In this document: positions 12,326 through 23,925 of the stretch, piece by piece
Position numbering within the stretch: position 1 is the first letter of the stretch
How the letters are laid out: each line of letters begins with the position of its first letter
NCBI GenBank assembly: GCA_947579605.1
Contig: OX388319.1
Location: 17,435,447 to 17,499,446, forward strand
Direction: 5' to 3'
Source of the DNA: Athripsodes cinereus
Lineage: Eukaryota; Arthropoda; Insecta; Trichoptera; Leptoceridae
Length of the DNA stretch: 64,000 nucleotides
Program-made: the position numbers and the translations under genes
Notes under the pieces: generated by a model
What the model was told of the DNA's origin: nothing
The model's database searches: none
What the model saw: only the letters and a program-made list of their open reading frames with translations

Positions 12326-14247
12326 TATGAAAGACTGTATGATCTAATTTTCATTCGAAATGCATGTGCAACATGCATTCCATTAATGAAAGATCATGTA
12401 ATTTTACGCAGGAGATAATATGAGATGAATGTTTTACTCCATTTCACTGCGTACAGTCTGGCAGAGACTTGGCTCTTGCCTTTGCATACGGGACGAGGCA
12501 CGGCTTGTCACCAAAACATGCAGATTGGATTCGTCGAAAAGGTGTTGTGTTTCAACATTGTGATCATTGTGTATCATCAGGACCATCTCGCAGAATGGCC
12601 GACACAACGTTTAATCCAGTATGCGAGGAGTATCGCATATTATGAAAGACTGTATGATCTAATTTTCATTCGAAATGCATGTGCAACATGCATTCCATTA
12701 ATGAAAGATCATGTAATTTTACGCAGGAGATAATATGAGATGAATGTTTTACTCCATTTCACTGCGTACAGTCTGGCAGAGACTTGGCTCTTGCCTTTGC
12801 ATACGGGACGAGGCACGGCTTGTCACCAAAACATGCAGATTGGATTCGTCGAAAAGGTGTTGTGTTTCAACATTGTGATCATTGTGTATCATCAGGACCA
12901 TCTCGTAGAATGGCCGACACAACGTTTAATCCAGTATGCGAGGAGTATCGCATATTATGAAAGACTGTATGATCTAATTTTCATTCGAAATGCATGTGCA
13001 ACATGCATTCCATTAATGAAAGATCATGTAATTTTACGCAGGAGATAATATGAGATGAATGTTTTACTCCATTTCACTGCGTACAGTCTGGCAGAGACTT
13101 GGCTCTTGCCTTTGCATACGGGACGAGGCACGGCTTGTCACCAAAACATACAGATTGGATTCGTCGAAAAGGTGTTGTGTTTCAACATTGTGATCATTGT
13201 GTATCATCAGGACCATCTCGCAGAATGGCCGACACAACGTTTAATCCAGTATGCGAGGAGTATCGCATATTATGAAAGACTGTATGATCTAATTTTCATT
13301 CGAAATGCATGTGCAACATGCATTCCATTAATGAAATNNNNNNNNNNNNNNNNNNNNNNNNNNNNNNNNNNNNNNNNNNNNNNNNNNNNNNNNNNNNNNN
13401 NNNNNNNNNNNNNNNNNNNNNNNNNNNNNNNNNNNNNNNNNNNNNNNNNNNNNNNNNNNNNNNNNNNNNNNNNNNNNNNNNNNNNNNNNNNNNNNNNNNN
13501 NNNNNNNNNNNNNNNNNNNNNNNNNNNNNNNNNNNNNAGCCGTGCCTCGTCCCGTATGCAAAGGCAAGAGCCAAGTCTCTGCCAGACTGTACGCAGTGAA
13601 ATGGAGTAAAACATTCATCTCATATTATCTCCTGCGTAAAATTACATGATCTTTCATTAATGGAATGCATGTTGCACATGCATTTCGAATGAAAATTAGA
13701 TCATACAGTCTTTCATAATATGCGATACTCCTCGCATACTGGATTAAACGTTGTGTCGGCCATTCTGCGAGATGGTCCTGATGATACACAATGATCACAA
13801 TGTTGAAACACAACACCTTTTCGACGAATCCAATCTGCATGTTTTGGTGACAAGCCGTGCCTCGTCCCGTATGCAAAGGCAAGAGCCAAGTCTCTGCCAG
13901 ACTGTACGCAGTGAAATGGAGTAAAACATTCATCTCATATTATCTCCTGCGTAAAATTACATGATCTTTCATTAATGGAATGCATGTTGCACATGCATTT
14001 CGAATGAAAATTAGATCATACAGTCTTTCATAATATGCGATACTCCTCGCATACTGGATTGAACGTTGTGTCGGCCATTCTGCGAGATGGTCCTGATGAT
14101 ACACAATGATCACAATGTTGAAACACAACACCTTTTCGACGAATCCAATCTGCATGTTTTGGTGACAAGCCGTGCCTCGTCCCGTATGCAAAGGCAAGAG
14201 CCAAGTCTCTGCCAGACTGTACGCAGTGAAATGGAGTAAAACATTCA

Positions 14248-14254
<7 letters not shown>
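12326..14254. repeat. Inverted array of 315-bp satellite units around an assembly gap
   Basis: Plus-oriented units: partial 12326-12424, full 12425-12739 and 12740-13054, partial 13055-13337. After the gap, minus-oriented units: partial 13538-13624, full 13625-13939 and 13940-14254. Units differ from one another by about one substitution. Each carries the same 102-codon frame (starts MNVLLHFTAY, ends DHVILRRR) whose stop is six bases before the next ATG. Differences include one A/V, one M/I and one L/S change. Each unit contains a small internal palindrome around GCATGTGCAACATGC and is more GC-rich than its surroundings. I do not recognise the protein and the frame may be incidental. Confidence 0.9.
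13338..13537. other. Assembly gap (200 N)
   Basis: Exactly 200 undetermined bases. The round number suggests a placeholder, so the array may be longer than shown. The switch of unit orientation lies inside. Confidence 0.98.

Positions 14255-14309
<55 letters not shown>
14252..14309. repeat. (TA)n microsatellite
   Basis: An uninterrupted TA run of about 55 bp between the last satellite unit and a SINE. It extends the satellite frame artificially into a run of alternating Tyr and Ile codons. Confidence 0.95.
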
Positions 14310-14313
<4 letters not shown>

Positions 14314-14620
14314 TGTAACACGATAGGTATGATTTTAACATGAAGCTAAGCATCACTTGCAGAGTAGAGAGAAAGTATTAGGTGTCCCGACGCTTACGAA
14401 TCGGCTCTGGCTGGCTTAAGCGCTTTACACCATGGTAACGTTCACCCATTCCACCTTTTCTCTCTTATGCTTCTTTCATATACTCCTTTCAGAGCGGGTG
14501 ACTGCACTCATCGCTGAAAAGCGACTTCGTCCAGCCAACCGCACCTACTAGGAATCGAACCCGGTACCCCTGTGTTACGAGTCAAGCACTCTAACCGTTA
14601 GGCCACTGAGGTATGCGGGT
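14310..14620 (-). mobile_element. tRNA-derived SINE (family with AGTCGCTTTTCAGCGATGA body), full-length
   Basis: On the minus strand an A box (TGGCCTAACGGTTAGAGTGC) and a B box (GGGTTCGATTCC) lead into a body with CGACTTCGTCC/AGCGATGAGTGCAGT, GTAAAGCGCTTAAGCC and a 3' part containing CAAGTGATGCTTAGCTTCAT. A second copy is at 15025-15331 (+) and a 3' piece at 14866-14945. Confidence 0.88.
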
Positions 14621-14865
14621 AGGTCGAAAGTATGTAGGTATTATTACTATGACAATCAGCCTATGATTTCATCGACACCTATCGAATATTGTTTGCAACT
14701 TTTTAGCTATTGTTCATCATTGGATCCAACCTAATGACCTTTGAACTCGCTACACTTAGACTGTAATGTCGTATGTGTGTTGCTGTTACCAGTGAATTTA
14801 TAATGCGAATGCTTTGATTTTCGTATTAAACTGGTTATTTGCACTTACGTATGTGAATTATATGT

Positions 14866-14945
14866 GAGATGTAACACGATAGGTATGATTTTAACATGAA
14901 GCTAAGCATCACTTGCAGAGTAGAGAGAAAGTATTAGGTGTCCTA
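14866..14945 (-). mobile_element. 3' fragment of the same tRNA-SINE family
   Basis: About 78 bp identical or nearly so to 14309-14386 (from GAGATGTAACACGATAGGTA to AAAGTATTAGGTGTCC). The near-identity of two fragments 0.56 kb apart suggests recent activity or a local duplication. Confidence 0.8.
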
Positions 14946-15024
14946 TCGATATTGTTTCGATAGGTGGCGATGGAGTCGCGGTAAATGTGAATTTGCAGCT
15001 AATAATTACAAAAATCTCAGGTTA

Positions 15025-15331
15025 CCCACACACCCCTGTAGCCTAATGGTTCGAGTACTTGACTCGTAATACAGAGGTGATGGGTTCGAATCCCAGTAGG
15101 TGCGGTTGGTTGGATGAAGTCGCTTTTCAGCGATGAATGCAGTCACCCGCTCTGAAAAAGATTGATATGAGAGAAGCATAAGGGAGAAAAAGGTGGAATT
15201 GGTGAACGTTGCCATGGTATAAAGCGCTTAAGCCAGCCAAAGCCGATTCGTAAGCATCGGAACACCTAATACTCTCTTCTCTACCCTGCAAGTGATGCAT
15301 AGATTGGGATTTGGTTCATACCTATCGAAAA
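15025..15331 (+). mobile_element. tRNA-derived SINE, second copy
   Basis: A box TAGCCTAATGGTTCGAGTAC and B box GGGTTCGAATCCC, then GTCGCTTTTCAGCGATGAAT, GGTATAAAGCGCTTAAGCC and TGCAAGTGATGC. It is inverted relative to the copy at 14310-14620. Confidence 0.85.
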
Positions 15332-15452
15332 ATACATCATATCAACACTTTCGTAGGTGTAAAAATTCCATGTTATACGAATAAAAAATCACTTCGCATA
15401 TATATATATATAATATCATGCCTTTATTTTTATAACAAAATATGCTTGTAAA

Positions 15453-15605
15453 GTACTACTACTAGTATACCATCATGGCCCATCCCACAAGCGGGGTAGC
15501 CAGCATACTAGCTGCATGTAATAAACATGCAATCTGTTCTCTCCGTGAACATAAAATTAAGATATTCAGGGTGGGTGCCAAGCCAAATCCCTTGCAAAGT
15601 AAAGG
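15453..15605 (-). mobile_element. (TAG)n-tailed SINE-like element, 3' half
   Basis: TACTACTACTAGTATACC followed by CATCCCACAAGCGGGGTAGC and GGGTGGGTGCCAAGCC. The 5' half is missing. Confidence 0.7.
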
Positions 15606-17233
15606 CAGAGTAAGTTTATTTGAGGAATCTAGAACAAAATCTTAATCTACCATCAGAAGGTTAAATGCGTTTTACTTCACCATAAAGTTAGTGAGAAAAT
15701 CATCATGAGCATTCAAATAAACGTCGACGGCAATGTTCCATATGCACTTCAAAGTCGTGTCATTTGAACGATATCGCGTATATTTTTTTGACTCGTAAAA
15801 TCTTCTACTCAGGCGAAGGACAAACTCACCAAAATTATTATTTAAAAATATCTTCTTTTATATCTATACCATCACGGTATCTCTTACAAATGGAGTAGAC
15901 ATTTGTTTATGTAAGTAATGAATAAAAAATCTAAAGCATCACATTGAATTGCTTGTTACATATATAGATAATATCACAAAGCTTTCAGATATGCTTTGAA
16001 CATCACTGCCGTGGAATATGAGAGACGGAGAGAGCAGTGTCATTATTTGGCATGCCCGTATTTGAACTGAAACAACTAGATGTCTAGTCGCAGTTGGTAA
16101 CTAACTAACAACCGTCTATCATTAGAAACTAGACAATCAGATCTAAGCATACAACGGGTATTATTAGATAGATAGATAGAATAGATGAATGCAAATATGC
16201 AAAAACATGTAATGACGGTACTAAATTGTATTATACTAGTCAAGCTTTTGACCATGAAATCACCTGTATAGTAAAGGTCCCTCGTTTTTTTCTGTGGCCT
16301 TAAGAGTGTTCTGTAAAAAGCTAGGTAATTTCAAAACATCGCACGTTTATTAATTGATCCAAGACCAGGCATAACAATGGAAATTTGAAAGCTTAGAAGT
16401 AATGAAAATAAAATTTCTCTATGACAAAACAATCACATATTGCAAGTGATAAATACTGGTATGGTAAGGACGCATAAATAGAAAAAAGTGTCCATGATAT
16501 AGCTAATAAGTAAACGCTATTCGTACATTTATTCGTGTGTGTGTGTTTGCCAACGATAATATTATGTTTTTGCAACAAATTTAGCTTTTTATTTTATTAA
16601 TACCTTTACTATATATGTAACTTGATGTGTAACTGTACTATAGTACATATCTATCTACAACGTTAGAATCTGTCGATACAGCACTAACCTATCTTCTCTA
16701 CTAGCCACTATCGAATAACCTCTATACACGTACTATCAACATATCATACCAAGTATGTAACGACTGCTATTGACTATCTATCTTATGTATAATACATATA
16801 TATATATATATATAATACGGTAGATAGATAATATAATATTATATTATATATACCTTTCACAGTAACAAACATAGATCACTCCACTTCCTCTAATCCTATA
16901 GTCGTACATTATGTAACGGCATGTACTAGAGATTGCAATTATGAAAAACTTCCTATTAAAAAATTATGACATCTAATACCAATTAAAAATTAGAATTATG
17001 TAATCATCGATCTTTCAAACCGTCACAACATCAACAGATAATGAACATGCAAATAGGAACAGGCGGAGTACCTTAATATCACTGAATTTCAGAAGTTATG
17101 ATGTTATTAACGAATATCATTTATTTATTGCAAAATATATTTTGTAAATTGACTCCACTACGAAATAATTCGATGTAAAACTTTTTGGTAATGACTTTGT
17201 AAATTGTTACTTTATTTTCTAAATTATTGGCAA
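15606..17233. other. No gene seen
   Basis: AT-rich with (GATA)n at 16168, (TA)n at 16797 and a decayed fragment of the (TAG)n-tailed family near 15870-15920. No coding signal. Confidence 0.5.
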
Positions 17234-17385
17234 TACTTCATATGCAACTTAAATTTGTTATTTATTTTCACTTTAATTATTGTTATACTGTTGCAATTTG
17301 TTAATTATATACTTCATATGCAACTTAAATTTGTTATTTATTTTCACTTTAATTATTGTTATACTGTTGCAATTTGTTAATTATA
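17234..17385. repeat. Two-copy tandem duplication, period 76 bp
   Basis: TACTTCATATGCAACTTAAA at 17234 recurs at 17310, and I see no difference along the 76-bp unit. The identity of the AT-rich copies implies a recent slippage or unequal-exchange event. Confidence 0.85.
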
Positions 17386-17950
17386 TATTTATTTAAAGTC
17401 CCTAAGTTATTACTAATACCAGTTAGTAATAATAATATATGCTGATTAGAGCATAGTTTAAAAATCTGCAGGGAGCTTCGAAATATACCTAACAACGAAA
17501 AGAATAATACATCAATCATTTCGGTTTCAAAATATTGTCCTTAACTTAATTTATTATAATGATTTCCATCCCTATATGAGACCTACCTCACCCTCACCCT
17601 CTGAGTTGGGCCTTTGTTACAATGCCGCCTATGACAGCTGATGTCTCCCAATATAATAGATTATTTCGGTCACATTTAATGGATAATTGATGCCGTCCTA
17701 TCTACTACTCCCAAATCATCAGAAAACAATCTCAGATCAGATCTTTCCTTTACAAACATAATAATAACAATAATAATAATAGCCATTAGGTTTATCTGAT
17801 GATAACAATATACAAAAAAATAGATACCTTCTACATTATTTATACAATATCATCTTAATTTATCATCAGGTAACATATTATCTTATATTGATAGATGTAA
17901 CTATTATAGCTGCATTGGCATTATGTTTACATAGTTAATAAAGATAATAG

Positions 17951-18330
17951 CAGATGGATGCCGAGATCCTGGAATTTATGCCATGGGTGGACAAGAGAAG
18001 GATAGAAAGACCCCAAAAAAGATGTGCAGATGATAGTGTTCAGCTGGTGGAAACGAAGTGGGTTCGTGATGAGCTTGCTCATCGACGTCTGCTGCGTCCT
18101 CGACACCAGCCTCTCAACGCCTCAGCCGATGTCAGATTGAATCCTGCACGAGAATCGGGCAGACGCTAACGATCTTTGTTAGTTGGAAGAACATGGGTTA
18201 GTTGGAAGATATCGCGCTTCTGCGATAAACTCGCCCATTGCACAAATTTATTTGTCTGGTTCTGCAATGTTTGTGTTTTAATAATGTTTGTTTTTTTGTG
18301 CAATAAAGATTTTTATTATTATTATTATTA
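17951..18330 (+). mobile_element. LINE 3' end with 3' UTR and (ATT)n tail
   Basis: The frame from 17954 reads RRIERPQKRCADDSVQLVET and ends ARESGRR-stop at 18169. The untranslated part contains TTAGTTGGAAGA, ATAAACTCGCCCATTGCACA and GTGCAATAAAGATTTTTATT before the ATT run. This 3' UTR recurs as worn fragments near 22920, 28480, 34380, 40575, 50617, 59565-59700 and 60695, so it is the commonest LINE family here. Confidence 0.8.
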
Positions 18331-18719
18331 TCTTTCACAAGACCATCTAAAAAGTATTTCTTTAAGACTACTGTGCGTAGAGTACCCAAAAAATTATCAT
18401 TATAATATAATGATCGTTTTTATACATACTCTGGCGTTATGGTTGCTCCCAAGTACCTGAATTTGAAAGTGCTACATATTATACCTACATAATAAATAAT
18501 TTAGTGAAAAAAAAAAATATTTGCCTTCTATTAGAATTTTGAGCTGGAATCTTTTTTTATAAAATTGAGGTGTAATTGAGACTGTAAGAAATTCTAAATG
18601 AATTATTCACTTTGGTTGAGATCAATATGGCGTTACATTCTCTATGCCTACACCACTAACTTAGGACATGGAGCGTGGGTATTAATAGATAGAACTAAAT
18701 TCTGACGAAAATTTTAAGT

Positions 18720-18865
18720 AATATCATTTCATTAGCGGGTCTGCCTTTTCATCTGCCATCCTCAGTTCATTTTCATCACAGGCTTCCTGCATCAGCGAGC
18801 ACTGCAGCAAATGGGAATCATTTTTCACCTCTCCGCATTCGCAACTTATGTCCTCTCCCTTCAGA
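18720..18865 (-). mobile_element. LINE reverse transcriptase C-terminal fragment
   Basis: The minus strand reads GEDISCECGEVKNDSHLLQC followed by SLMQEACDENELRMADEKA. The C-x-CGE-x5-HLL-x-C finger is typical of the C-terminal cysteine motif of jockey/CR1-like LINE proteins. Confidence 0.65.
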
Positions 18866-19199
18866 AAGATAAAGAGTTATAATCCTTTTTTGTAAAATAA
18901 TGTAAAAAGGGTCTAATGGATCGGTAACAGCATCTACCGTCATTGTGAAATTAAAAAAAATCTGTTGAAAGTTACATTCTGGTTACATAGGGATGGGAAG
19001 GTTGGCAGCCAGGCTCGGTACCTACCCCGTTAGGATTCAACCATCATTCATCATAATCTCTTAAAGCCGATCCCCGTGTTAACAACACGCATACATATAT
19101 AATATACACATCACTGAATGGGAACTTTAATATTATGAAAAATCTACAAATCAACCAGCGTCTTAAGTTTTTCAACTGTTTTTTTTACCTAGGATGGGC

Positions 19200-19410
19200 G
19201 TGTATGTTTGTTACATCAAGCTTATCTACTGGCTACCCCACTTAAAAGAAATGCCGTGATAGTATAAATAAAGACGATTGCCAGGGACCTGAAGGAGGCA
19301 AAGTTGGTCTCGGAAGATGCAGGGGACCGGAAAACTTGAAAGATGAGGACTAGGAAAGCCGACCCCAAGTAAATGGTATAAAGGCGAGGACGAAGAAGAA
19401 GAAGAAATAT
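19200..19410 (+). mobile_element. (TAG)n-family 3' fragment followed by a LINE 3' tail
   Basis: 19205-19265 carries TGTTTGTTACATCAAGCTTA and GGCTACCCCACTTAAAAGAA of the SINE-like family. 19260-19410 reads IARDLKEAKLVSEDAGDR and RTRKADPK, ending in (GAA)n, like the KADP terminus at 10600. Stops interrupt the frame. Confidence 0.6.
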
Positions 19411-19589
19411 GAATAAAGACATAAATAATTTGCATAAATACTAGATTTTACATTAAATTTAAACAAAAACACACGTTCTTATTGCGTAAAATAAAATAAT
19501 TATTAACGTTTTCGACGTTTTAGGGCATTGTAAAATTAAGATTACAATTAAACACTTTAGGACGAAAGGTGTCCCTTTCCAAAAATAGT

Positions 19590-20095
19590 ACTGCTACATC
19601 ACGACATCTCCTAAAAGTGGAATAGTCAGTAGACTAACTTCATGTAATAAACATGCATTTCGTCCTTGGTGTGTTAATACAAAATTGAAAACGCGTTGTA
19701 AAGATTTCATTTTATATTTTAATTAAATTAGTCGTCTTTTATAATTTTGTCTGCAAAGTTATATCACATTTAATGTTGTAAAATGCATATAAGAGATTTG
19801 TAAATGTCCAATAGAGATAATTACATAGTTGCTCAGTTAGATACTTATTTATTTCAATCATCAATGTCTTTTAGCCTTTTAGCCTTTTAGCCTTTTACAT
19901 ACCTAAGTAAGGTTTAAACATATTTTTTCAATAATCAATCAACACAAATAACTACTACTATACCATCACGGCATATCCCACAAGTGGGGTAGCCAGCAGA
20001 CCTGCTGCATATAATATACATGCAACTTGTCCTCTCCGTGCCAATATAAAATCAATACATTCAGGATGGGCGGCAAACCTCATCGCTGGCAAATA
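19590..20095 (-). mobile_element. Two minus-oriented copies of the (TAG)n-tailed SINE-like family
   Basis: 19590-19690 is worn. 19955-20095 is better kept (ACTACTATACCATCACGGCA, CAAGTGGGGTAGCCAGCAGA, TTCAGGATGGGCGGCAAACC). Both lack the 5' third. Between them (TTTTAGCC)n repeats a few times near 19870. Confidence 0.7.
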
Positions 20096-23000
20096 AAGCA
20101 AACAAAAAATAAAATAAAATTTTAATTAATCAATAAAACATTTAAATTTTTGGCGCATTAAAATATTTAACCAATATCAACTTCAAACAAACATAATACA
20201 AGTGTATAGGGTTTCATTCTGAGATGATCATTCCTTACTTACTTTTTTAAGAGTAATATTAACAGCTCAAAAAAGAAAAATCGATATTTAAATATTGTTC
20301 TCTACTTTTAGCGAAGTTATTGTAAATTCGACTTATTTAAAATTATTTTATTGAAAAATTGATAGCCCAGTAATCACACAATTTAACTAACATTTGTATT
20401 TGTGATTTGATGCTTTTTGGTAGCTATATTGTTATATAATTTGTTTATTATTTAATTTTGGTTTATACAAAAGAAATCAATGCCAATCTTTAACAAAAGC
20501 ACCCACGCAGAAAATTGAAAATAAGTTCTAATAAAATCGGTTTTTATAGAGATAAATGGATATACATAGTGTATATCATTCAATCGAGAGTAATTTTCAA
20601 ATACAATAAAACATTTAAATTATTAAAAGTTATTAATTTTTTTTACTGAATAAGAAACTTTTTTGGATGTTACACGCGCCATTTTTTTAAGCACTCAACG
20701 TCTTCCCAAACCGGATGGTTGGGGTTGTCAGACGACAAAATACAACATTCTTGGCGACGTCGTGGAGCGGATGTAATAAACCGTAATATTATATATGGCA
20801 ACACATTTTCCCTCATTTTTATATTAGGTAAGAACCCAACCTCCTCTCATTATGGTTCTATAATATATAGCTACACATGGTAATCGCATAAATATCCATA
20901 CGCATCAAAGACGAAATGATACAATACTATCGATTAACATATTACGTTACTAAGCACTATATTCCAACACCGCCACTAAGCACTATATTCCAACACCGCC
21001 ACTAAGTACTATGTATATTCCAATGCCATCACTGACATCTTCTACTATAGTTTTTCTTCTTCTATTGTAGACCGCCGGTAATTCGTGGAAATGTATGTTA
21101 AATTTATAAAAATAGACAGTAATTCCACAGCCACTAGTCACTTTGGAAATACTAAATATAAGTGTTTTATTTTTATTAATCTTCTACTTAAGTTAAGTAT
21201 CTAAAATCCAAATTATTTTTCTTCCCTTGCTTTTCAACATTTTTCTTGTAAATTTTAAACTTTTGCGTCAATCGTTTAATTTATTTACGCGATTTTTCTG
21301 ATGATGATGATGATTCTAGATGATTTTATTTTGACGCCGTTTAACAGTCCCTAGACCGTCTCAAGGGCGCCTTTTATTTTTATTTAACTATTATAAAATT
21401 TTGAAAGCACTTTTAACTGTCACAAATTTGATTAAATTGCGAGATTTTTATGTGAGTTCCAATTGTAGGTATTATTATTATTGTAACAAACTAGGATATT
21501 ATTGACATAGGAACAGTATTTTGTGAAAGAGTCACATTTTTCTTTTTTTTTTATTAATGGTACCTACTCTCTGCACTCATCCTGAATTTCTTATTTTTTT
21601 GTTGGCACGGAGAGGACAGCTTCCATGTTTATAACATGCAGCTGATCTGCTGGCAGCCCCTACTCTCTGTGACCAGCTCTATCAAAGAAAAGTCAGAACT
21701 GACGGTTATCCCATTTGTCACCCATCGCTGATTAATTGTAGAATATATTTTATTTTACAGAACACTCGAAAACTCAGACATGGGTACATCTATAAGTGGA
21801 GACATCTTTTCCAAAACGAGATCTCCATGGGTGACTTATGATGAGCATAATGATCAAAGGTGTTATAAAAGTAACAAAATGAGTAAAAAATAACGTAAAA
21901 AATATTTTGTATCACTCATCTTACAACATGCGCCGCTCGTGTGAAAATTCTGACCTAATTTTATTTTTTACGATGACTTTTTATATCAGTATAATATAAT
22001 AATTTATATGATGTACCTATTTGATATTACATTCTGATAACACAGTTGTACATTTTTTTTTCAGCGAATGAATAAAAAAAACGACATGCGCTGAACACTT
22101 CACCACCAGCCATTTGGTTCTTGTAGACGCTAATGTGTTTTTAATTTCCTATGTCCATTTCATACACAGGACGTTATTAAATTAATAAGTACTTGAAACC
22201 TTCGCAGTCGAATGATTTTTTGATCAAATCACATTTTTTTATCGAATTAAATATGAATTTGGGATGGTTAGAAGAAATCGCATAATCTCGCCTTTCAGGG
22301 TTTGTATTCATGATATATTATTATGTTAGCATACCTACTGTTCTGATGTGCTAATAAAGTTTCATTTATTTATTTATATATTTCTAATGGAATATTCACT
22401 ACAACAAATAAGAAAGAACAACACAACATTGAATAAATTATGGACGAAAAAACTTTCCCCATAAATATGCATTTACATATATTTTTTTTTATATTTAAAT
22501 TGAAACAAAATTTGCACACGTGTATATTTTTCGAAGGAATAGAGAATGCAGAATTTATTTGTATATAAACTACTCAATTTGGAGTTGAAGTAATCCCGTG
22601 ATATGTTAAATAAAGTAATATTTGTATATTTTTTTAATGTTATTGTACTGTAAAGGCTGTTTTGGTCGTATATTGTGTTGATAAAAATAATAAATAAAAT
22701 ACAATTGCTTGTGTAGAAGATTTTCCAAAGCAGTATCTATGTTCTTCATTCGCCCTTTTATTACCCTATAAGGAACAAGGAGTGTAAATGAGTCATCTCC
22801 ATTGAAGAATTTTTCTTCAAGAGTTTATTTATTTATTTTATTTACTCATTCTTTCTCTGCTGATTGATCACAATATATAAAATTTTATAGAGAAATGCAT
22901 TAGAATTAATATAATCCGCAAAAGCGCAATCTCTTCCAACTAACCCAAGATAACTGTAACGAAGGCTCTTTTCTACAATGTAATTTTTATTTTATCAGAC

Positions 23001-23760
23001 CATTAGCCACAGAACTGTGAAGTTTACTTTTTGACACAAAATCGCTACGAATCAAATCTAGGTTTTGATATAATTAATTGCTTCCTTGGAATTCAAAAGA
23101 AAAGTGTACTTACATAAATATTATCCATCGAATCATATTGAAACATAATACAAGCAAAATACAAATTTACTTTATTTCTTTTTAGTTAAAAAGTCGTAAG
23201 AGATATTTTGCTCACACTGTATTAAGTTAAGTGGTTTAATTATATTATTCAGAATTGTACATTACAACAATAAGATTTACTACAATTTGTCATAATTTAT
23301 CGCTCCTTCAATCTGTAAATTCTTTGTGAATTATAATACAATAATTCTTTTTTTATTATTATTTCCACAACTGGACGGACATGCAAGCTTGCCACATGTA
23401 CAAGTAGGTGCAATCGATAAAGTCGTTACCGACAACTTAAATATCGAGACGAACAATAATATTTATTATTGTTACTAGGTACTGCTTGTGCACTACTGAA
23501 TGTTTAACTACCTATTTTGGAATTTCTGTCTGTATATCCATACAGTCACGGCATCTCCCACAATCAGGGTAACCAGTAGACCAACTGCAGATGAGTGACA
23601 TGCCTCATCGCTAAATTGAAAATGTAAAATAATATAATATACGTGAAGTTTTATGGACTTACATCCTTCTTCACGATTAACTATATCGGAATGATTTTTT
23701 TTATTTATGTCCGTGAAAAAAATTAAAAATGTTTTAATTCACCCAAAATGAATTGATATC
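20096..23760. other. No gene; small repeats only
   Basis: 20945-21030 holds about three tandem copies of a 27-bp unit (CACTAAGCACTATATTCCAA). 21565-21680 is a plus-oriented (TAG)n-family fragment, 22910-22960 a LINE 3' UTR fragment, and 23540-23610 another minus (TAG)n-family fragment. No protein-coding signal. Confidence 0.55.
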
Positions 23761-23925
23761 GGCGAAAAATTCGGGGAACCAACTGCTTGGAACAGATTAC
23801 CAACAGATCTAAGATAGAACTTAACCACTGCCAGATTCAGAAGCAAGATGAAAACATTGCTGTTCAGGAAAAGTCACGGCACCCTTGAGATGGTCAAGGA
23901 TAATTAAACGGCGCCAAATAGGCTA
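23761..23925 (+). mobile_element. LINE 3' tail
   Basis: The frame reads AWNRLPTDLR, then a stop, then TTARFRSKMKTLLFRKSHGT. The AWN-x-LP...F-x-SK-x-K-x-LF pattern is the C-terminus of LINE proteins and is related to the fragment at 46733-47062. A minus (TAG)n-family scrap follows at 24000-24060. Confidence 0.7.

Noticed and set aside
13055..13609. 184-codon frame across the gap
   Set aside because: Built through 200 undetermined bases.
13940..14356. 138-codon frame with repeated Tyr-Ile
   Set aside because: It is the satellite frame extended through the TA microsatellite, not a gene.
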